Positions 1 through 12,733 of a DNA stretch of 64,000 nucleotides are shown here, one piece after another. Source of the DNA: Cornus controversa (lineage: Eukaryota > Streptophyta > Magnoliopsida > Cornales > Cornaceae). Position numbers and translations under genes: made by a program. The number at the start of each line of letters is the position of its first letter. The stretch's first letter is position 1. The stretch is from positions 46,425,755 to 46,489,754 of the forward strand of contig CM048853.1 of the NCBI GenBank assembly GCA_026545225.1, read 5' to 3'. The notes beneath the pieces were generated by a model. It did no database searches. It was given only the letters and a program-made list of their open reading frames with translations, and was not told the origin of the DNA.

Positions 1-641
1 AACAAAACTTTAAGGGAGATTGACCACTATATTTTAAAAACTTTAATTTGAAGATAATTAGACAAAACCTCATGGGAGTTCAGAATAATTTACCTAAATG
101 TTATGACAAAAAAAAATTATTACGATCATATAAGGTTAAAATATTATTATTTATACCAAATGAATAAATATATATTTTTTATCCTATCAACTCAATACTC
201 TCACTTTATCGACAATTACTATGTTATGGAAGCATATATTTTATATATTTTTTAAATTTCACAATACATTTTCTTAAGAAAATCTTCATTATTTAGAAAA
301 GAACTACAATAGTCTTAAAATTGAAAGAAAAAATGGACAATGGCACAATTAATGCAGTGAGTCCATTCTACCATTGATAGAAAGCAAATTTTTTTTTCTT
401 TTCAGAATTAGAGTGCTTAATAATTTACACTCATTATTAAGTGGAGATCAAAATGAATATATGCACTACTGAAGGGAGAAATGTTTTTTTATTATCGATC
501 ACGTGACCTCCCGCACCCGCAGCGAGAATGATCCCAGTAGAGTTTATGTAATTATTCTCTCAGTTAATTAAATTCAATTACTGTGCTAATCTCTTCAATT
601 TTGCTCAACTCACTGTGTAATTAGGTCGTGATTCTGAAGCA
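1..641. other. Upstream region of the SNU23 gene
   Basis: AT-rich non-coding DNA before the SNU23 start codon at 642. Bases 1 to about 100 resemble one end of the Mutator-like MITE at 19228-19726 (a 'gggag.tcaga.taat' end motif), so a decayed family member is probably cut by the window edge. No convincing TATA box or other gene was seen. Confidence 0.45.
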
Positions 642-3600
642 ATGGCTCAGCCGAGCAACAATGTAAGCTCCAATGTCTTTGCATGTATCTTACTTTCACA
701 TTAAAGTTACTCAATGTGATTGATACGACTGTATATATATCATGTAATTGTTACACAGAGTGTTGGAGTCGACAACACGTTTAGACGGAAATTCGATCGA
801 GAAGAGTATTTGGAACGAGCTCGCGAGCGTGAACAGAAGGTTTTTTTAGCTCCAATTTATCATTTATGTCAAAATAATTTGCCTTTTTTCCTATTTTATT
901 TATTTCTTGTACTTAATTAAATTGTAACTGCATTCTAATGTAGGAGACCGAAGGGCGGTTTAAGTCCAAATGTAAGTTGATTCCTTTTATTATTTTTCTA
1001 GCTTGAAATTTTTGGTTTTTTTCTTTTCCCACCTATTTTTTTGTTTTTGTTGTTATATATATGAAGTGTATCTATTCGATGGATGTGTCGTTGGTCGAAT
1101 TGTAAGTGATGGTTTTGTATTTGAAGTGTTAACATTTTTAGAATGTGCAGCAAAAGGTCCTCCAGTACAAAGGAAACCTTTGAAGCCCCGGGATTATGAA
1201 GTGGACCTTGAATCTCGCTTAGGAAAGACACAGGTTAGCCACTTTATTTTTATTCATTTGCCATCGTTCTATTAAGTTATTGGTGAATGTGTAATTTGGG
1301 ATATTGAATTGCACAGGCCTTATATAGGAGAATGATTTGATTTATATTAATGGATTGCTTTCTTCCTTACATAATTGAAATCCATAGAACAGTTCAAATC
1401 TCGAATGTATCTTCTGCAGCGAAATAGATAGCTTGAGAAGCTCGGTGCTGGGATTCGTTTTGAGCATGCATTCTAGAAACCTTTTAACTTTTGGAAATGT
1501 TTTATGAGAAATGCTTATGCATAGGAGAATCATCCACTTTGAGCTCCGACTCTATTTTTATGGTGAATGAGTTTCTTTCGTTCTTCTCCATGTTGATTGA
1601 TGTACCTAATATATTCTATGGGAAACAAGGTCTGATTTTGATGCGTTTTTGTGATTGATGGCTGCTTCTACTTAGAGAAGGGAAATCAATATGAATGTCA
1701 GTGCCTCTCCTCAGGTTATACTCCACAACTTTAGATGAGATAGTTTTGGAAGACCTTCACCTCTTTAGGAAGGGACCCAAAAGATGGAGTGAACATTGAA
1801 CAAAGAACCACACTTCAAAGTTCTAATGCAGGCAAGTTTATAACATATCTGAAGTGGGTTTTGGATGATTTCCTTATATTTAAGTGGTAGTCGTCATCAT
1901 TGTCAAACCTTTATCTTGTATGAATGGGTTGGCATCTTCCTTAGAATTGAGCTTCAGCTAAGATTGATGTGGCCGTTTTGTTGGGTTCAGATCTAGAGTT
2001 CTGAAAGGAGACAAAAAGGTGCCAAAATCTCTTGAGACCTGGCTGATATGTGTTTGTTGAGTTGCAGCAATTTATTCCACAATTTTTTCTTTTAAATTGT
2101 GTAAATTCGTAGTTCCTTCTCTACCCATTGTGTTTGGTTCTCTGGTTTTGTATCAGATTAGTTTCTTTTAATATTTAATAAGGTTTGTTGAGGATAGATG
2201 CATATATCATAAAGCAAGTCCAAGGCGAGGCTGCCCTCACGGTGAGCTTGTGTCCTTATCCATTGAATGATGATGTCATCAAGGAGAGATGACTGTGAGC
2301 TTACTTTGAAGGTACGCTTATCATAGCATTTCCTATATTGTATACCCCAAAAAAAAAAAAATGGGCAAAGTGGACTGGAAAACCCCCAATGTCGCATTAT
2401 TGGGGTAAAAGGATTGCATTAATTTTATAATTCAAGAATTAAAAATTGGAAAAGTTCAATTAACTTTCTTTTTTTCCCTTTCTAAATTCAATTTCATTAA
2501 AATCAAAGCAAAAGTAAACAATTAATAATTCTTCTATTGATGTATCCAGGAGTGCACATCAGCTTCTATACAAAACCAAAACAAAACTCCTACTATCCTG
2601 CACCTCTGAGATACATATCATCTTAATCTAGAAGTCCACAAAAGCATTTATGCTTGAGCATCCCAGCCTGACTGTCATGAGATTAGAACAATAAACCAAG
2701 AAATAATTGCTCCAGTCTAGAAGCTGGTAAGCCACATCATGCATCAAAACGAACCCAGAGGGACCATATGGCTGTTAGAGCACACTCTGTCACATAGTCA
2801 ACCTCGTCCAGGAGCAGATCATATTTCCCTAGCCAGTGATGGGACCATCTACAAAATGTTAAAGCGTCCATCCACAAACTCTAGCTCCTAATCTTGCACT
2901 GCGCTAATGAAATGAGTATCCCATACGTATATACTCACTCTATGTCCTCACCGCATAATCTGACACATAGGCATCTTTACGTACAAGAATTTTGAAAAGA
3001 TCTGGAAAGCGTTTTTTAAGGGGAACCATCTAATTTGACAAAAAAATCACGATTCTCAATATGCTTGGATGATACCTGAACTCATCCTTTTACCCCTCCA
3101 AACAAGAAGTCTCTTTTCAAATTTTCCAGTTGTCACTGAAGCTGGGATGGGAAAGAGAGTCATAAAATAGGGGGCAAACTAGAGACATAAAACGGCAAAC
3201 TAGATATATTGCTTTTTATGATTTTTAGCCTCCCCCTTCCGATAGATATTGCTCTTACAAGTTGTTAGCCTCTTCTTGGATCTTCCTGCAACTGTATAAG
3301 TTCTCATTGACTTGCCTTTGTAGTGCACGCCTAAAGAAAGCACGGAAAATGCTATTGATGGGGACCAAATAATACAGCCCTAATTAGCAACAAGATTAGT
3401 CATGTCTCCCACCTCCCCCAACTAGGATCAAAGCACTCTTCCTTGAGTTGATCCTTAAACTGCCTCTGGGACTAGCAAAAAAGCTCGTGGGTACCCATTA
3501 ACGAGGATGGAAAACCTGATAGTGGATATACAGAAGCTATCTACTTCCACCTAACTCTGAAACCCATATGCTCCATCATATAAAGGAGGAACCCCCAATT

Positions 3601-6600
3601 CAAATGATCATATGCACAATCCACCCCAGGCACATTGCTCCTTAATCTAGAATCAATGAAAGCACTTTTTCACTCTTTCACATAGTAGGGGCTTTCACTT
3701 GGAAAAGAAAAAGGTCACATACTAATGGATTTGGTTCCATAACCATGGGATCTAGTGTACAAGATCTTGTAGCACTAGCAAATGAGATTCAATTTCCCGA
3801 GAATTTGCCTACTTCCAATGAAGACATCTTGCGATATCAAATTTACTTCACCTGCTTTTCAATGCAGCCTCAAAAGCCAAGACTTAGCTACAATTTTATA
3901 GATGCTCCCCAGCAAGATAAGATTAAAAGTTTTTAATATCTATGCCCCCTCCAGTCTCCTTTAGGGTACGCTGTTTAATGACCATGTAAACTTTAAAACA
4001 TGTTTGGTTTTAAATGATTGTTTAAGATTGTATTTCCCCTTAGTCTAGGTTTTTACTTTTTTTTTTTTTAAGGGTACTTCTTCTTGTTTCTTTTGTGCAT
4101 CATTTTGATTCAGGATGTTGTTTCGCATCGCCACTACAAGGTTGGATCAAAGCTCACTGATGCTGGGACTTTTAACCCTTGACCCTCCTTGCAAGAGAAT
4201 GATAAATGTTGATATGCCTTTTGAAAGCATGGAATCCTACAAAAGAATTGCTTGATCAATCATATTTCATATAAGGACAATCTTAAATTGTTGCGAGGAT
4301 AAATAAATGACTCTATTCATATAGTCACACAAAGGTGTGATACTTCACCCTACCGGGCTTGGCTGGTCTGCTAAGATCAGTAGCTTCTTCATTGGCTCTT
4401 TGATTGTAAACTCTTGGTTTCTTTTTCATAAACCTTTTGTTGGTATCATGGAGTGGTAGAAGCTATTCTGCATGTAGTATTTATATTTTTGTAGTTGTGA
4501 TGCCATAGTAAGCATCGTTGTTTTTTTATGTCAATTTTAAGATATTGAAATATCTTATAGACTTCTTATATTAAATATATTGGGCTTCAGGCTTTTGCTG
4601 TTTGTTTTTTTTCACATAGTCTGTGACTTCAATGTATTTACCTTCATCTTATATTATATTATATTTTTTCTTGGCAGGTTGTTACGCCAATAGCACCCCT
4701 AAGTCAGCAGGTATTCTCTAGACACATTTTAATATGTATCTTCTAATAATTTGGTACTTGTTAGATAACATTATGTTCATCTGTGACTGTGATTGGAAGT
4801 ACTATAGACCAAAGATTATACTATATTTGATGTTTGTCTCCATTCTTTAGATTTTATCAACATTCCTAGGGTTCAGACTTCAGATTATGTAAAATTATGC
4901 ATTTTAAAGTCTTTCTTTTATTGTCAATCTGGATTTTTTTTACTTTTTCTTTTTTTAAATAACTGAAACTCTGAAGTCTCTTTAAAATCAACCTTGTTCA
5001 CTATGATAAAATTTCTTTAGATGCGTGACTCCTAAGAGATTTGGGCAAGTTCTGGAGAATGGTGTGAATATTTCAGTGTTCTTATGTGCTTGGGTTGCAG
5101 GTTTTAATGAGTGAAACATCTAACTCGTACTTTAGTCATTTTTTAGGCCAATTGAGAATGAGTGAAACATCTAACTCGTACTTTAGTCATTTTTTAGGCC
5201 AATTGAGTTGTTGGTTTATAAAATATTGATTGCATAGTCAATAGCTCAACCAGATGAGGATGATGCTCTCTTCTATATGCTAATGGTCTCGGTTCAGTTT
5301 AACCTTTACATTTGGAGACTTTTTGACTCTTGAAGTGTAGGTCTGCAAATGAGCCGAGCTATTCATGACCAGCTTGGGCTAGGCTTGTTAACAAGCTTGT
5401 TCATGATCATTCATTACCTAAATGAGTTGAGCTTGAGCATCAACTTTATGATTGTTTGCTAAGCAAGCTGAGCTTGAGCAAGTATTGGATTGGGTCATAT
5501 GCTTCACGTGCAGGTAGACTAGTGCAGCAATGGATCATATCAATAGATCAACAATTGAGATCTACGCGGGGATCTTTTTCAGTTGTTCTGCCACATTCTA
5601 CTCTGGCTTCTTGAGAGCCTTGTGAAAGTCTTCTTTTTCTTACCTTGCCCTATCGCATTTTTGTTTTGGAATTAATCAGTCATGGGAGATGGAACCATTG
5701 TAGTCCCCTAGCAAAATAAGAAGTTTTTTAAATATAGGTATTTAAGGTTTTGGATGATCTCTCTCTCCCTTTTTTATACGGTATCATGATTGATCATAAA
5801 ATATTGCTTTTATCTACCTAGCAATGCCTACTATTCTGGTTATGTGGTTCATCCCAGGGTCAACTCAGGTCAAATACTATTGAATCATATTGTGGAATTT
5901 TGGCTTGATTGACATGCAGTTTTCGTAGAGTAATGATGGAGCTACTATATTTGATTTTTAACCACTTGCATGCAGGAACAGATTGTCCTTTGCTTGAATT
6001 AGTAAGAAATTAAAAAAATAAAGGAGATGGGGGGATGGGATGGGATCATGTATTCAGGATATTTTTCCTCCTTTTTCCCTCTTTTGGCATCCGATCAAAG
6101 GGGAAAAAGAGAGGAAAGAATTGGGTGTTGATGAGTATAATGCTAAAGGGGAATCATTATATTTTTTTAGGCAACAAAAAATACCTAAAAAAATATATTA
6201 GAAAGTCAGAAATGGCTGATTGGCATCCTGTTGTACTCCAATGGTGGCAGTATTAGACGTGTTACATTATACATGTTGTACTATTATACCTCTTGCCTAC
6301 CACCTAGGCTTTTTTGTACACTACACTACTGTACTTCTTGTACTATTATAACCCTTACCTAACACCTAGGGTTTCATGCCTATAAATAGGCTCCTTATGT
6401 ACTGTTCATAAGACAATTCAATATATACATCAGTTTCATTACTTTTAACATGGTATCAGAGCTAGGGTTTTAAAACTCTAGGTGGTAGGTAAGGGGTATA
6501 ATAGTACAACATGTATATTCTAACAAGATGATTCTAGTAGAAATATTAGTACATTGAATAGTGCTGTTAATATTTTAGCCATTAAGAACAAGGATAGATC

Positions 6601-9600
6601 GTGTTTAGCAATATTAATGATTATGGTTGGTTAAAGAATAATTTATGCTTGTGCTAAACTTGATATGTTCAAAAGAGGATATTGATGAGCCTTTGAAGAC
6701 ATGGAAAGACGCAAGATCACTATGAGAGAAAAATGAGATCTAAAACCACCTAATTGTATTGCCGGTTTACTGGATTGAAGAATTTGGGTGTAGGAAGCAG
6801 AATATTCATGTTCACAAAGAGGGCTGTGAATATTATTTAAGGCATCGTGTTTCCTTTCTTCGAGTCTTGATAGGATCTGCCTAGAGAATTTAAACTTGGC
6901 GTAGGATGAAGTATGCTGTGCATTTTCCCCTCATTTTTTGTGGTTGAATTTTGTTGGCAAGTTACCTCAGATTTACCCGCGAAACAACAACTACAATAAT
7001 AGTACTATTGATGATGAAGTGATCAATTATGTGCAGTTTTAGAAGTTCAAATGCTGTGCTGGTCGTTTCTATACAACTTTGCTGCATATAATAGAAGAAT
7101 ATGTGAGTTATTCCAATTGATTTTAGATCATTGACAATAATTAATATTATGGAAAAGTTATAATGAAAATTGACTAATTACAAATATAGATGGTGAGACT
7201 GCTGGACAAAGATTTTGTTACAGTCAGCTTGGCTATTGGTTCAGGGTGCTTATTGCCAATCAATCAGGATGCTTGAGTTTGGATATGTTCATGGTTAAGA
7301 TGAGATATCACCAATTTTGTTGTGTTCTTGCCTTGTGTTCATTAATCAACCACTCTACTCAAATTCCCTTTTTGGGGGTTCTTATAAATTAATTCAACTG
7401 ATAGACTGAATTGTATCCACAAGCAAAATGACTAAATGGTCAATTAATAAGCTAAAAATAAATGCATCCTTTTAAAATATTGGAAATATCTACTTGGGTG
7501 CACAATATAAATTTCTACCTGGCAGGTCATGTGCTAAAGTCCTAAACCAGATTTGTGTAGATTTGTTTCTGTGCACGCAATGCCACCAGACCTGAAGTTA
7601 AATAATTTGCTATCGTTTTGCAGAGATCAGGAAATTTTAGAAGTGGTCAGCAGTCAAAAGTGTGACTAAGCGCAACTTCTTCCAAGGGACTATATTGGGC
7701 CCAAGTGCATTGCGATAAAGATAAAAGATCCATAAAGAAAGTATTTCATTTCAATGCTATACATGCTAGAAGGTTTTGAAGTTTAATTATAATTTTATGA
7801 TTTCCTTTTTAGTGAGACTTCTTACACCCTTTCAGCTCATGTACCAAAAAGGGGGGAGAAAATGAAATCATGGTAAAAACATTATATGGTGCAATTTAAG
7901 GGCAGGATAGTGAATTTTCATGGGCTGACCAGCTTTGGTAGCACTATGCCAGGTGAAGGTGGTACCTAACCAAGTCATGTCTGAGGTCATGCACTTATGA
8001 TCAAGATGGCGTTGTTCCTTTATGTGAATATAGCAATAGTATATTTATGAATGTTCTGAAAAGTGAAAACAAAGCAGTGTAGATTTCAGTTATCAATGTC
8101 TCTATTCTATCTTGCAGTTTGTTTTCTTTGGCATGCTTTGACATAATCGGTTCTTTTGCAGGCTGGATATTACTGCTCAGTTTGTGAATGTGTTGTAAAG
8201 GATTCTGCAAACTACTTGGACCATATCAATGGAAAGAAACGTATGTAGCCATCAATATACAAACCGATTTCCCTTGTTTCAATGAATTATAGTTGTATGA
8301 TTTTCACTTTCTTATGGTTCTCTTGATTTTTTTCTGTAGATCAAAGAGCTTTGGGTATGTCTATGCGGGTGGAACGTTCGTCTCTTCAGCAGGTACACAA
8401 TTATAAGTTCTATGTTTCTTATGGAAATGTGGATAATTAAAGAACCAGATCAATAGAATATAGCTGAAAACTTACTCTCTGATGAATGAAACTATCTTAT
8501 TGAAACAAGGACCATATATCACTGTTGGCAGCTGTTTACGATGGTGTGAAATTCCACATTAAACTAGTATATTTGATTTATTTAAAGTATTTTATATTGA
8601 TGGCAGATGAATGATGATTGCATGAATTGCTTCGGAATAAAGTTATCTTACAGCCAATAGAGTGATAACAGGATGTTTACTGCATGAACCAGTCAAATTA
8701 GAAGTGGTGATTTGATGTTTACTGCCTGTGCGGCTGTGCCCCCACTAAATGGGTTGCAGCCCAAAATTTGGTCAACCCATTTGAGTCATGGGCTGCCCAT
8801 TTGGCCCTCTTGTGCATATGTTAGGGCACAACCTGTGGGCTTAATGTCCGCCTTCTCATTTAATCGATATACATTGGGCCATCTAGTGAACATTGAATCA
8901 CCACTTTATTGGCTGTAAACTAACTTTATTCAAAAGGGATTTAGTGGGACATAAACAAGGCATTTAATTGGCATTAGAAATTCAATGGCTCTTGTTTTTT
9001 TTTCCTTCCAAGGATCCTGCCACTGAGAAATAAAAAATAAAAATAAAAATTGAAAGAAAAAGAAAAAAGAAAAGAACAGAAATGCTAACAAAACATCCCA
9101 TCCTTTGGGGATTTAGAACTGCCACATCTATGCCAATATAGATAATTGGTGCACCAAATCAGTCATTGAAGATATCGGTATATAGTCAACTCTCTAATAA
9201 TTAATAGTTGTGGGAGACACTAAATTATTCATCATCATCCTTGTCTAACTCCTATATGAACGAGGCTGGTCGCATGAATTCTCTTCTTCCATTCTTGGCC
9301 ATTTCTCCTAATTTATTTATTTTTTAAAATCATTTATAATAACTTCATCCTATGTTACTGACTAAATAAGACAAAAAGACAATGAAAATCCTAACTTAAA
9401 TATTAGTAAGAGTCAGCTTTGATTATAATGTCATTGCTTAGTGCAATGGTAACTGATAAGGGTGAGAATGCATGTTCGAGTCTTATGGTAGCCACTTGGG
9501 CAAAATAATATCAAATGTTAGGTCTGTTTCTAATCTTACCTTCCTAGAACCCATGTATGTGGGACATACATTGGGTAATGCATTTTAGGTAGCTTTTATT

Positions 9601-10411
9601 CTGATAAGTAATAATATGATATAAATTATTAGGTGAACTGCAATGATTTCTTTACTTGTAATCGATAGAGAGGTCCTCATATTTTTCATTTACTTTTGGG
9701 ACGTGGGCAAAGATAAATACCTACACAATTAAACATACATGGTAGTTATACTATGTCGGAAAAACACTTGAGGGTATCATAGCTTGGATTTCTGCCAAGA
9801 TTGGGAAGAAGAAGCTGTTGCCTCCTTGCTCTGATGTATATGTGGAATTCCTGAAACTGGCAATTACAGGAGTGGCTATATCTTGGAGATATCATTGGAA
9901 AATAAGCGAACTTCATTGTATAATTGTAATTCACTCGAGCCATTTTCTTGCTTATAGAAAATATTTTGTCTTAACTTTGGAAAAGAAAGGAGTAAATGTT
10001 AAACATTAGTTTGTTTATGATGCACAGGTCCAGGAACGATTTGAAATTCTCAAGAAACGGAAAGATACTGGCAGTTTTACTGAGCAAGGTAAGACTTAAA
10101 GAAAGAGGCTTAACTAATTTCCTAGGTCATTGGAATCTAAGGCTTGGTTTAGTTGAGAGGTTTACTTAATGGTTACTGACAATGATATTAGTTAATTGTC
10201 ATATATTTGTTGAATTCTTTTTCATACAGATTTCAACTGTTTCTTCTAACTTATCCATGACCATGGCTTGAAGATAGAAGAGGAAAAAGGAACAGAAAAT
10301 TCATCTAAATACTCTTTTCTTTTTGTAGATTTTGATGAACGGATCTTAAAACAGCAGCAAGAAGAGGAGGAGAGGAAGCGCCAACGTCGAGAAAAAAAGA
10401 AAGAAAAGAAG
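642..10411 (+). CDS. SNU23: SNU23/ZMAT2-like U4/U6.U5 tri-snRNP zinc-finger protein; C-terminal exon not found
   Basis: Family role: a nuclear component of the U4/U6.U5 tri-snRNP and pre-catalytic spliceosome. Exons read from sequence: 642-662, 759-839, 944-971, 1151-1233, 4678-4710, 8162-8240, 8340-8392, 10028-10088, 10329-10411. They join in frame to 174 codons. The conserved N-terminus ([10 protein letters not shown]) is at residues 10-19 and [20 protein letters not shown] follows in exon 4. A U1-type C2H2 finger has C87, C90, H103 and H109 (CX2CX12HX5H). A Lys/Glu/Arg-rich coil ends exon 9. The start is the only in-frame ATG upstream. Plant homologues continue for roughly 30 more residues, ending in an MMGF/GGF-type tail. 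I found no exon for this in the next 7 kb on this strand. Reading through the last donor gives an unrelated tail and a stop at 10543. Introns 4 and 5 are about 3.4 kb each and hold transposon debris. Confidence 0.9.
3300..3630 (-). pseudogene. Decayed LINE (L1-type) reverse transcriptase fragment in SNU23 intron 4
   Basis: The reverse strand reads [19 protein letters not shown] (from about 3615 downwards), followed after stops by a segment like the 'LVNG..' part of plant L1 reverse transcriptases. The AYD.(V/L)NW..L motif is typical of LINE RT. Stops and frameshifts interrupt it, so it is a dead fragment. Flanking DNA at 2540-3300 may belong to the same element, but I could not align it to a known domain. 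Confidence 0.55.
5107..5208. repeat. Perfect 51-bp tandem duplication in SNU23 intron 5
   Basis: Two adjacent copies of a 51-bp unit, starting at 5107 and 5158, with no visible mismatches. This suggests a recent duplication. Confidence 0.85.
6260..6525 (+). mobile_element. Small LTR-type element with head-to-head LTR segments (TRIM-like, rearranged)
   Basis: Bases 6260-6450 look like one LTR: TGTTACAT start, a TATAAATAGG box near 6380, and a TTTTAACA end. The LTR is followed directly by TGGTATCAGAGC (6451-6462), the initiator-Met tRNA primer-binding site of plant LTR elements. About 14 bp later the first ~45 bp of the LTR recurs as its reverse complement (6476-6525). The flanks AGACG (6255-6259) and AGATG (6526-6530) fit a 5-bp target duplication with one change, so this may be the complete inserted unit. 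No protein is encoded. Confidence 0.65.
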
Positions 10412-11028
10412 GTTTGTACCATGGCATGGGTTATTAGACTCGTATTTTTTAGGCCTTTTAAATTCGCAAGCTTAAATAAAAAGGGAAACAAAATTGAATA
10501 TGAACATGCTATTGTTATATGTTACCTCAGTAAGAGAATATAACATTCTCATGCAAACTTTGGTGAAGTTTTTTTGGTGCAAGTTGTGCGGATGTCCAGT
10601 AAGATATGATATCACGTTTGAGCCTGTCAGTTCGGCACTAAACGCCTCTGAAAAAACTTAACAGAAAGAAAAAAGAAAAGAAGCTAATCACTAGTGTCAT
10701 TTGAAGGGGCCAACAAGTGAATTTGACTGAGCTGGCCATTCAAACTACAGTGCACAGCACGCTCGGTGGATCCCACAGTACAGTTAGTGTTGTGCATGCA
10801 CTGCTAAGATTGTGCCGGTGCAGTTGAAACTCAATCTAGGAATCATACAGATCGAGTAGCCTTATGAAGGGTCAATGAAGGCCAGACCTATGGGATTTCT
10901 GCACTTGAAAGTGCATTAATGCACTCGTTTAAATGGTGCATGCATACTATATAGGTAAGGTTCATCATGTACGTACGTACAGATAAATAAATGAAGAAGA
11001 ATGAATATGAATATAGGTAAGGTTCTTC
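10412..11028. other. Region downstream of the last readable SNU23 exon, with one copy of a duplicated promoter segment
   Basis: No SNU23 terminal exon is visible. From about 10800 the sequence resembles 14765-14965: both share the 'gaaactcaatctagg', 'gccagacct.tgggatttctg', 'atggtgcatgcatacta' and 'taggtaaggttcatcatgta' blocks in the same order. In both copies this leads to a TATAAATA box. Confidence 0.6.
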
Positions 11029-11036
11029 TATAAATA
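11029..11036 (+). promoter_or_regulatory. TATA box, upstream copy of the duplicated small gene
   Basis: TATAAATA lies 79 bp before the ATG at 11115. The duplicated segment has the same box at the corresponding place (14966-14973). Confidence 0.5.
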
Positions 11037-11114
11037 GTAAATACCCATTCTTCATGACTTCCATTGCTAATTTCCTCTATCTGCAACTGTTTGAAAAAAG
11101 AAAAATTAAGGAAG

Positions 11115-11348
11115 ATGGAGATCGAGGAGAAGCCTCTGCTGCTCAGGAAAGAACAATATATGTCTCAACCCCTTGCGCTACGAAGTCGAAGAAGGAACCA
11201 AAAAAGGAAGAAGTTGATAAGCCAGATACTCAGACTGTCAATAAAGAAGCTGTTGTGGATAATGCATACCAAAGGAACTGCTGTGATGAAGTCTCCCAAG
11301 TCTGAGGTGAAAGAAACTGTTGTTGTTAAGGAAGAAGAGCATGTTTAG
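11115..11348 (+). CDS. Unidentified small basic protein, copy A of a duplicated locus
   Basis: A 77-codon reading frame with a TATA box and a leader similar to the copy at 15062. I do not recognise the product. It is rich in Lys and Arg (RSRRRNQKRKK in the middle) and has a short acidic end (KEEEHV). The start was chosen because copy B has an ATG at the aligned place. An overlapping frame (11055-11305) is also open, starts at an ATG missing from copy B, and is rich in Lys and Glu. Alignment with copy B does not decide between the frames, so this may be a degenerate gene or a non-coding transcript. An alternative is that 'cag' just before 11147 is an acceptor for a novel SNU23 last exon; the phase would allow it. 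Confidence 0.3.
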   Translation: MEIEEKPLLLRKEQYMSQPLALRSRRRNQKRKKLISQILRLSIKKLLWIMHTKGTAVMKSPKSEVKETVVVKEEEHV

Positions 11349-11530
11349 GTTAATGTCGGATTCAAGTAAATTAATTCATTAAGATGGTTTAAATAAATAA
11401 AAAAAAGGATATATGGGGTGGCCTACACATACAAATCTTGTTTTTTGTTTTATGTGGATGTGAATGTCGTTTTTGGCTTTGTGATTTTATTGGAATTTGA
11501 TATGCAATAGCTTTGGTTTAAGGTGCCCTC

Positions 11531-11532
11531 TG

Positions 11533-11578
<46 letters not shown>
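11531..11578. repeat. (GT)n(TA)n compound microsatellite
   Basis: A run of GT followed by a long TA run. The same GT-then-TA order recurs at 15317-15352. Pure TA runs also occur near 11783-11805, 15702-15722, 15958-15990, 16350-16378 and 17059-17083. Confidence 0.9.
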
Positions 11579-11581
<3 letters not shown>

Positions 11582-12457
11582 GCCTATCTTTTCTGTTTTA
11601 CTTCTTTGTCTCGCTCTATCTTGAAATTGTTTAAGCTTTGGTTTGTGAAGAAATTGTTTGGGGCATTTGGTTGGCACAAAGGAAATTGGTTATCTTCTGA
11701 AAATAAAAATAAAAAAATAGTAAAATAGAATAGTAGAAGGGTATTGTATTAAGTAAGAAACTAGTTTTAAGAAACCATATCATATATATATATATATATA
11801 TATAAGGAAATAGAAGGATTAGGAAAGGGAAGAAGGAATAGTGTTCCACTGTGATAGTGAGGGTGAAGGATGTAAGGAATATGATGAGAGAGTGGGAAAG
11901 GTTGTTGATAACTTTGTAGAACATCAGAGTTTTTTGAGATAGCTAAACAGAGAAGAGAACGAGGGTGGGAGAGATCATGAACGATGTTGGTTTATATATA
12001 TATATATCTATATATTATCACATGAAAGATGTTTTAGCACATTTTAAAAAAGTTGATGTGGCGAGTCACGTCAGATTTGGTTACAAATTCGGAAGAAACA
12101 TTCGGTTTCTTTATCATTACTCCACTATTATTATTACCGATTATTCTTCAAGTCACTATATGGAATAGAATACAAAATATTTAGAAAATCAAATTCCAAA
12201 TGTCAACTTTTGCTCTGAAGAACAAAATTCAATTTTATGCACATTTTATATTTTTCCGTCTTACAAAAAGTGTGCCTTCTTTGAAATTAAATTCTTGAAA
12301 ATTGTTTTGAACCAGTGATACTAAATCTCACAATGCAGGAAAAATTATTCTCAAATTCACACTTTTTGTTTTTCGCAATCTTTTGGGCACCCAAATTTGG
12401 CAAAGTATAAAAAAGTTACTTTTGGCTTTTTTTTTTTGTCTTTTGACTTTCTACGAG

Positions 12458-12730
12458 AGGAGAAATTATACAATATCCCAAGGATATTGATGATGTGACA
12501 TTTCCGGAAGGTGTAAGTCATTCATCTTTATTGAAAATTATCAATCTCACTATAATCAAAGAGAAATGGATGACTTACACTTTCCGGGGATACCATATCA
12601 TCAGTATCCCCAGAGTATTGTATACTTTCTCCTATGAGGAGAAATTATACAATACCCCAGGGATATTGATGATGTGGCATTCCCGGCATGTGTAAGCCGT
12701 TTATCTCTATTGAAAACTATGAGAGAGTGG
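12458..12730. mobile_element. Foldback MITE plus an adjacent half copy
   Basis: Bases 12458-12633 form an inverted repeat: the AGGAGAAATTATACAAT end at the left returns as the reverse complement ending ...TTTCTCCT. Each arm is roughly 80 bp and contains 'gatattgatgatgtgac' and 'ccgga.ggtgtaagtca'. From 12637 a second left arm begins again in direct orientation and runs to about 12730 with no right arm. No coding capacity. No clear target duplication was identified. Confidence 0.65.
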
Positions 12731-12733
12731 GGG

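Noticed and set aside
5340-5520. 'gagccgagct...cttgggctaggcttg' repeat, weakly like 59745-59815
   Set aside because: Probably an old dispersed repeat, but similarity is low and no ends or target duplications are visible.
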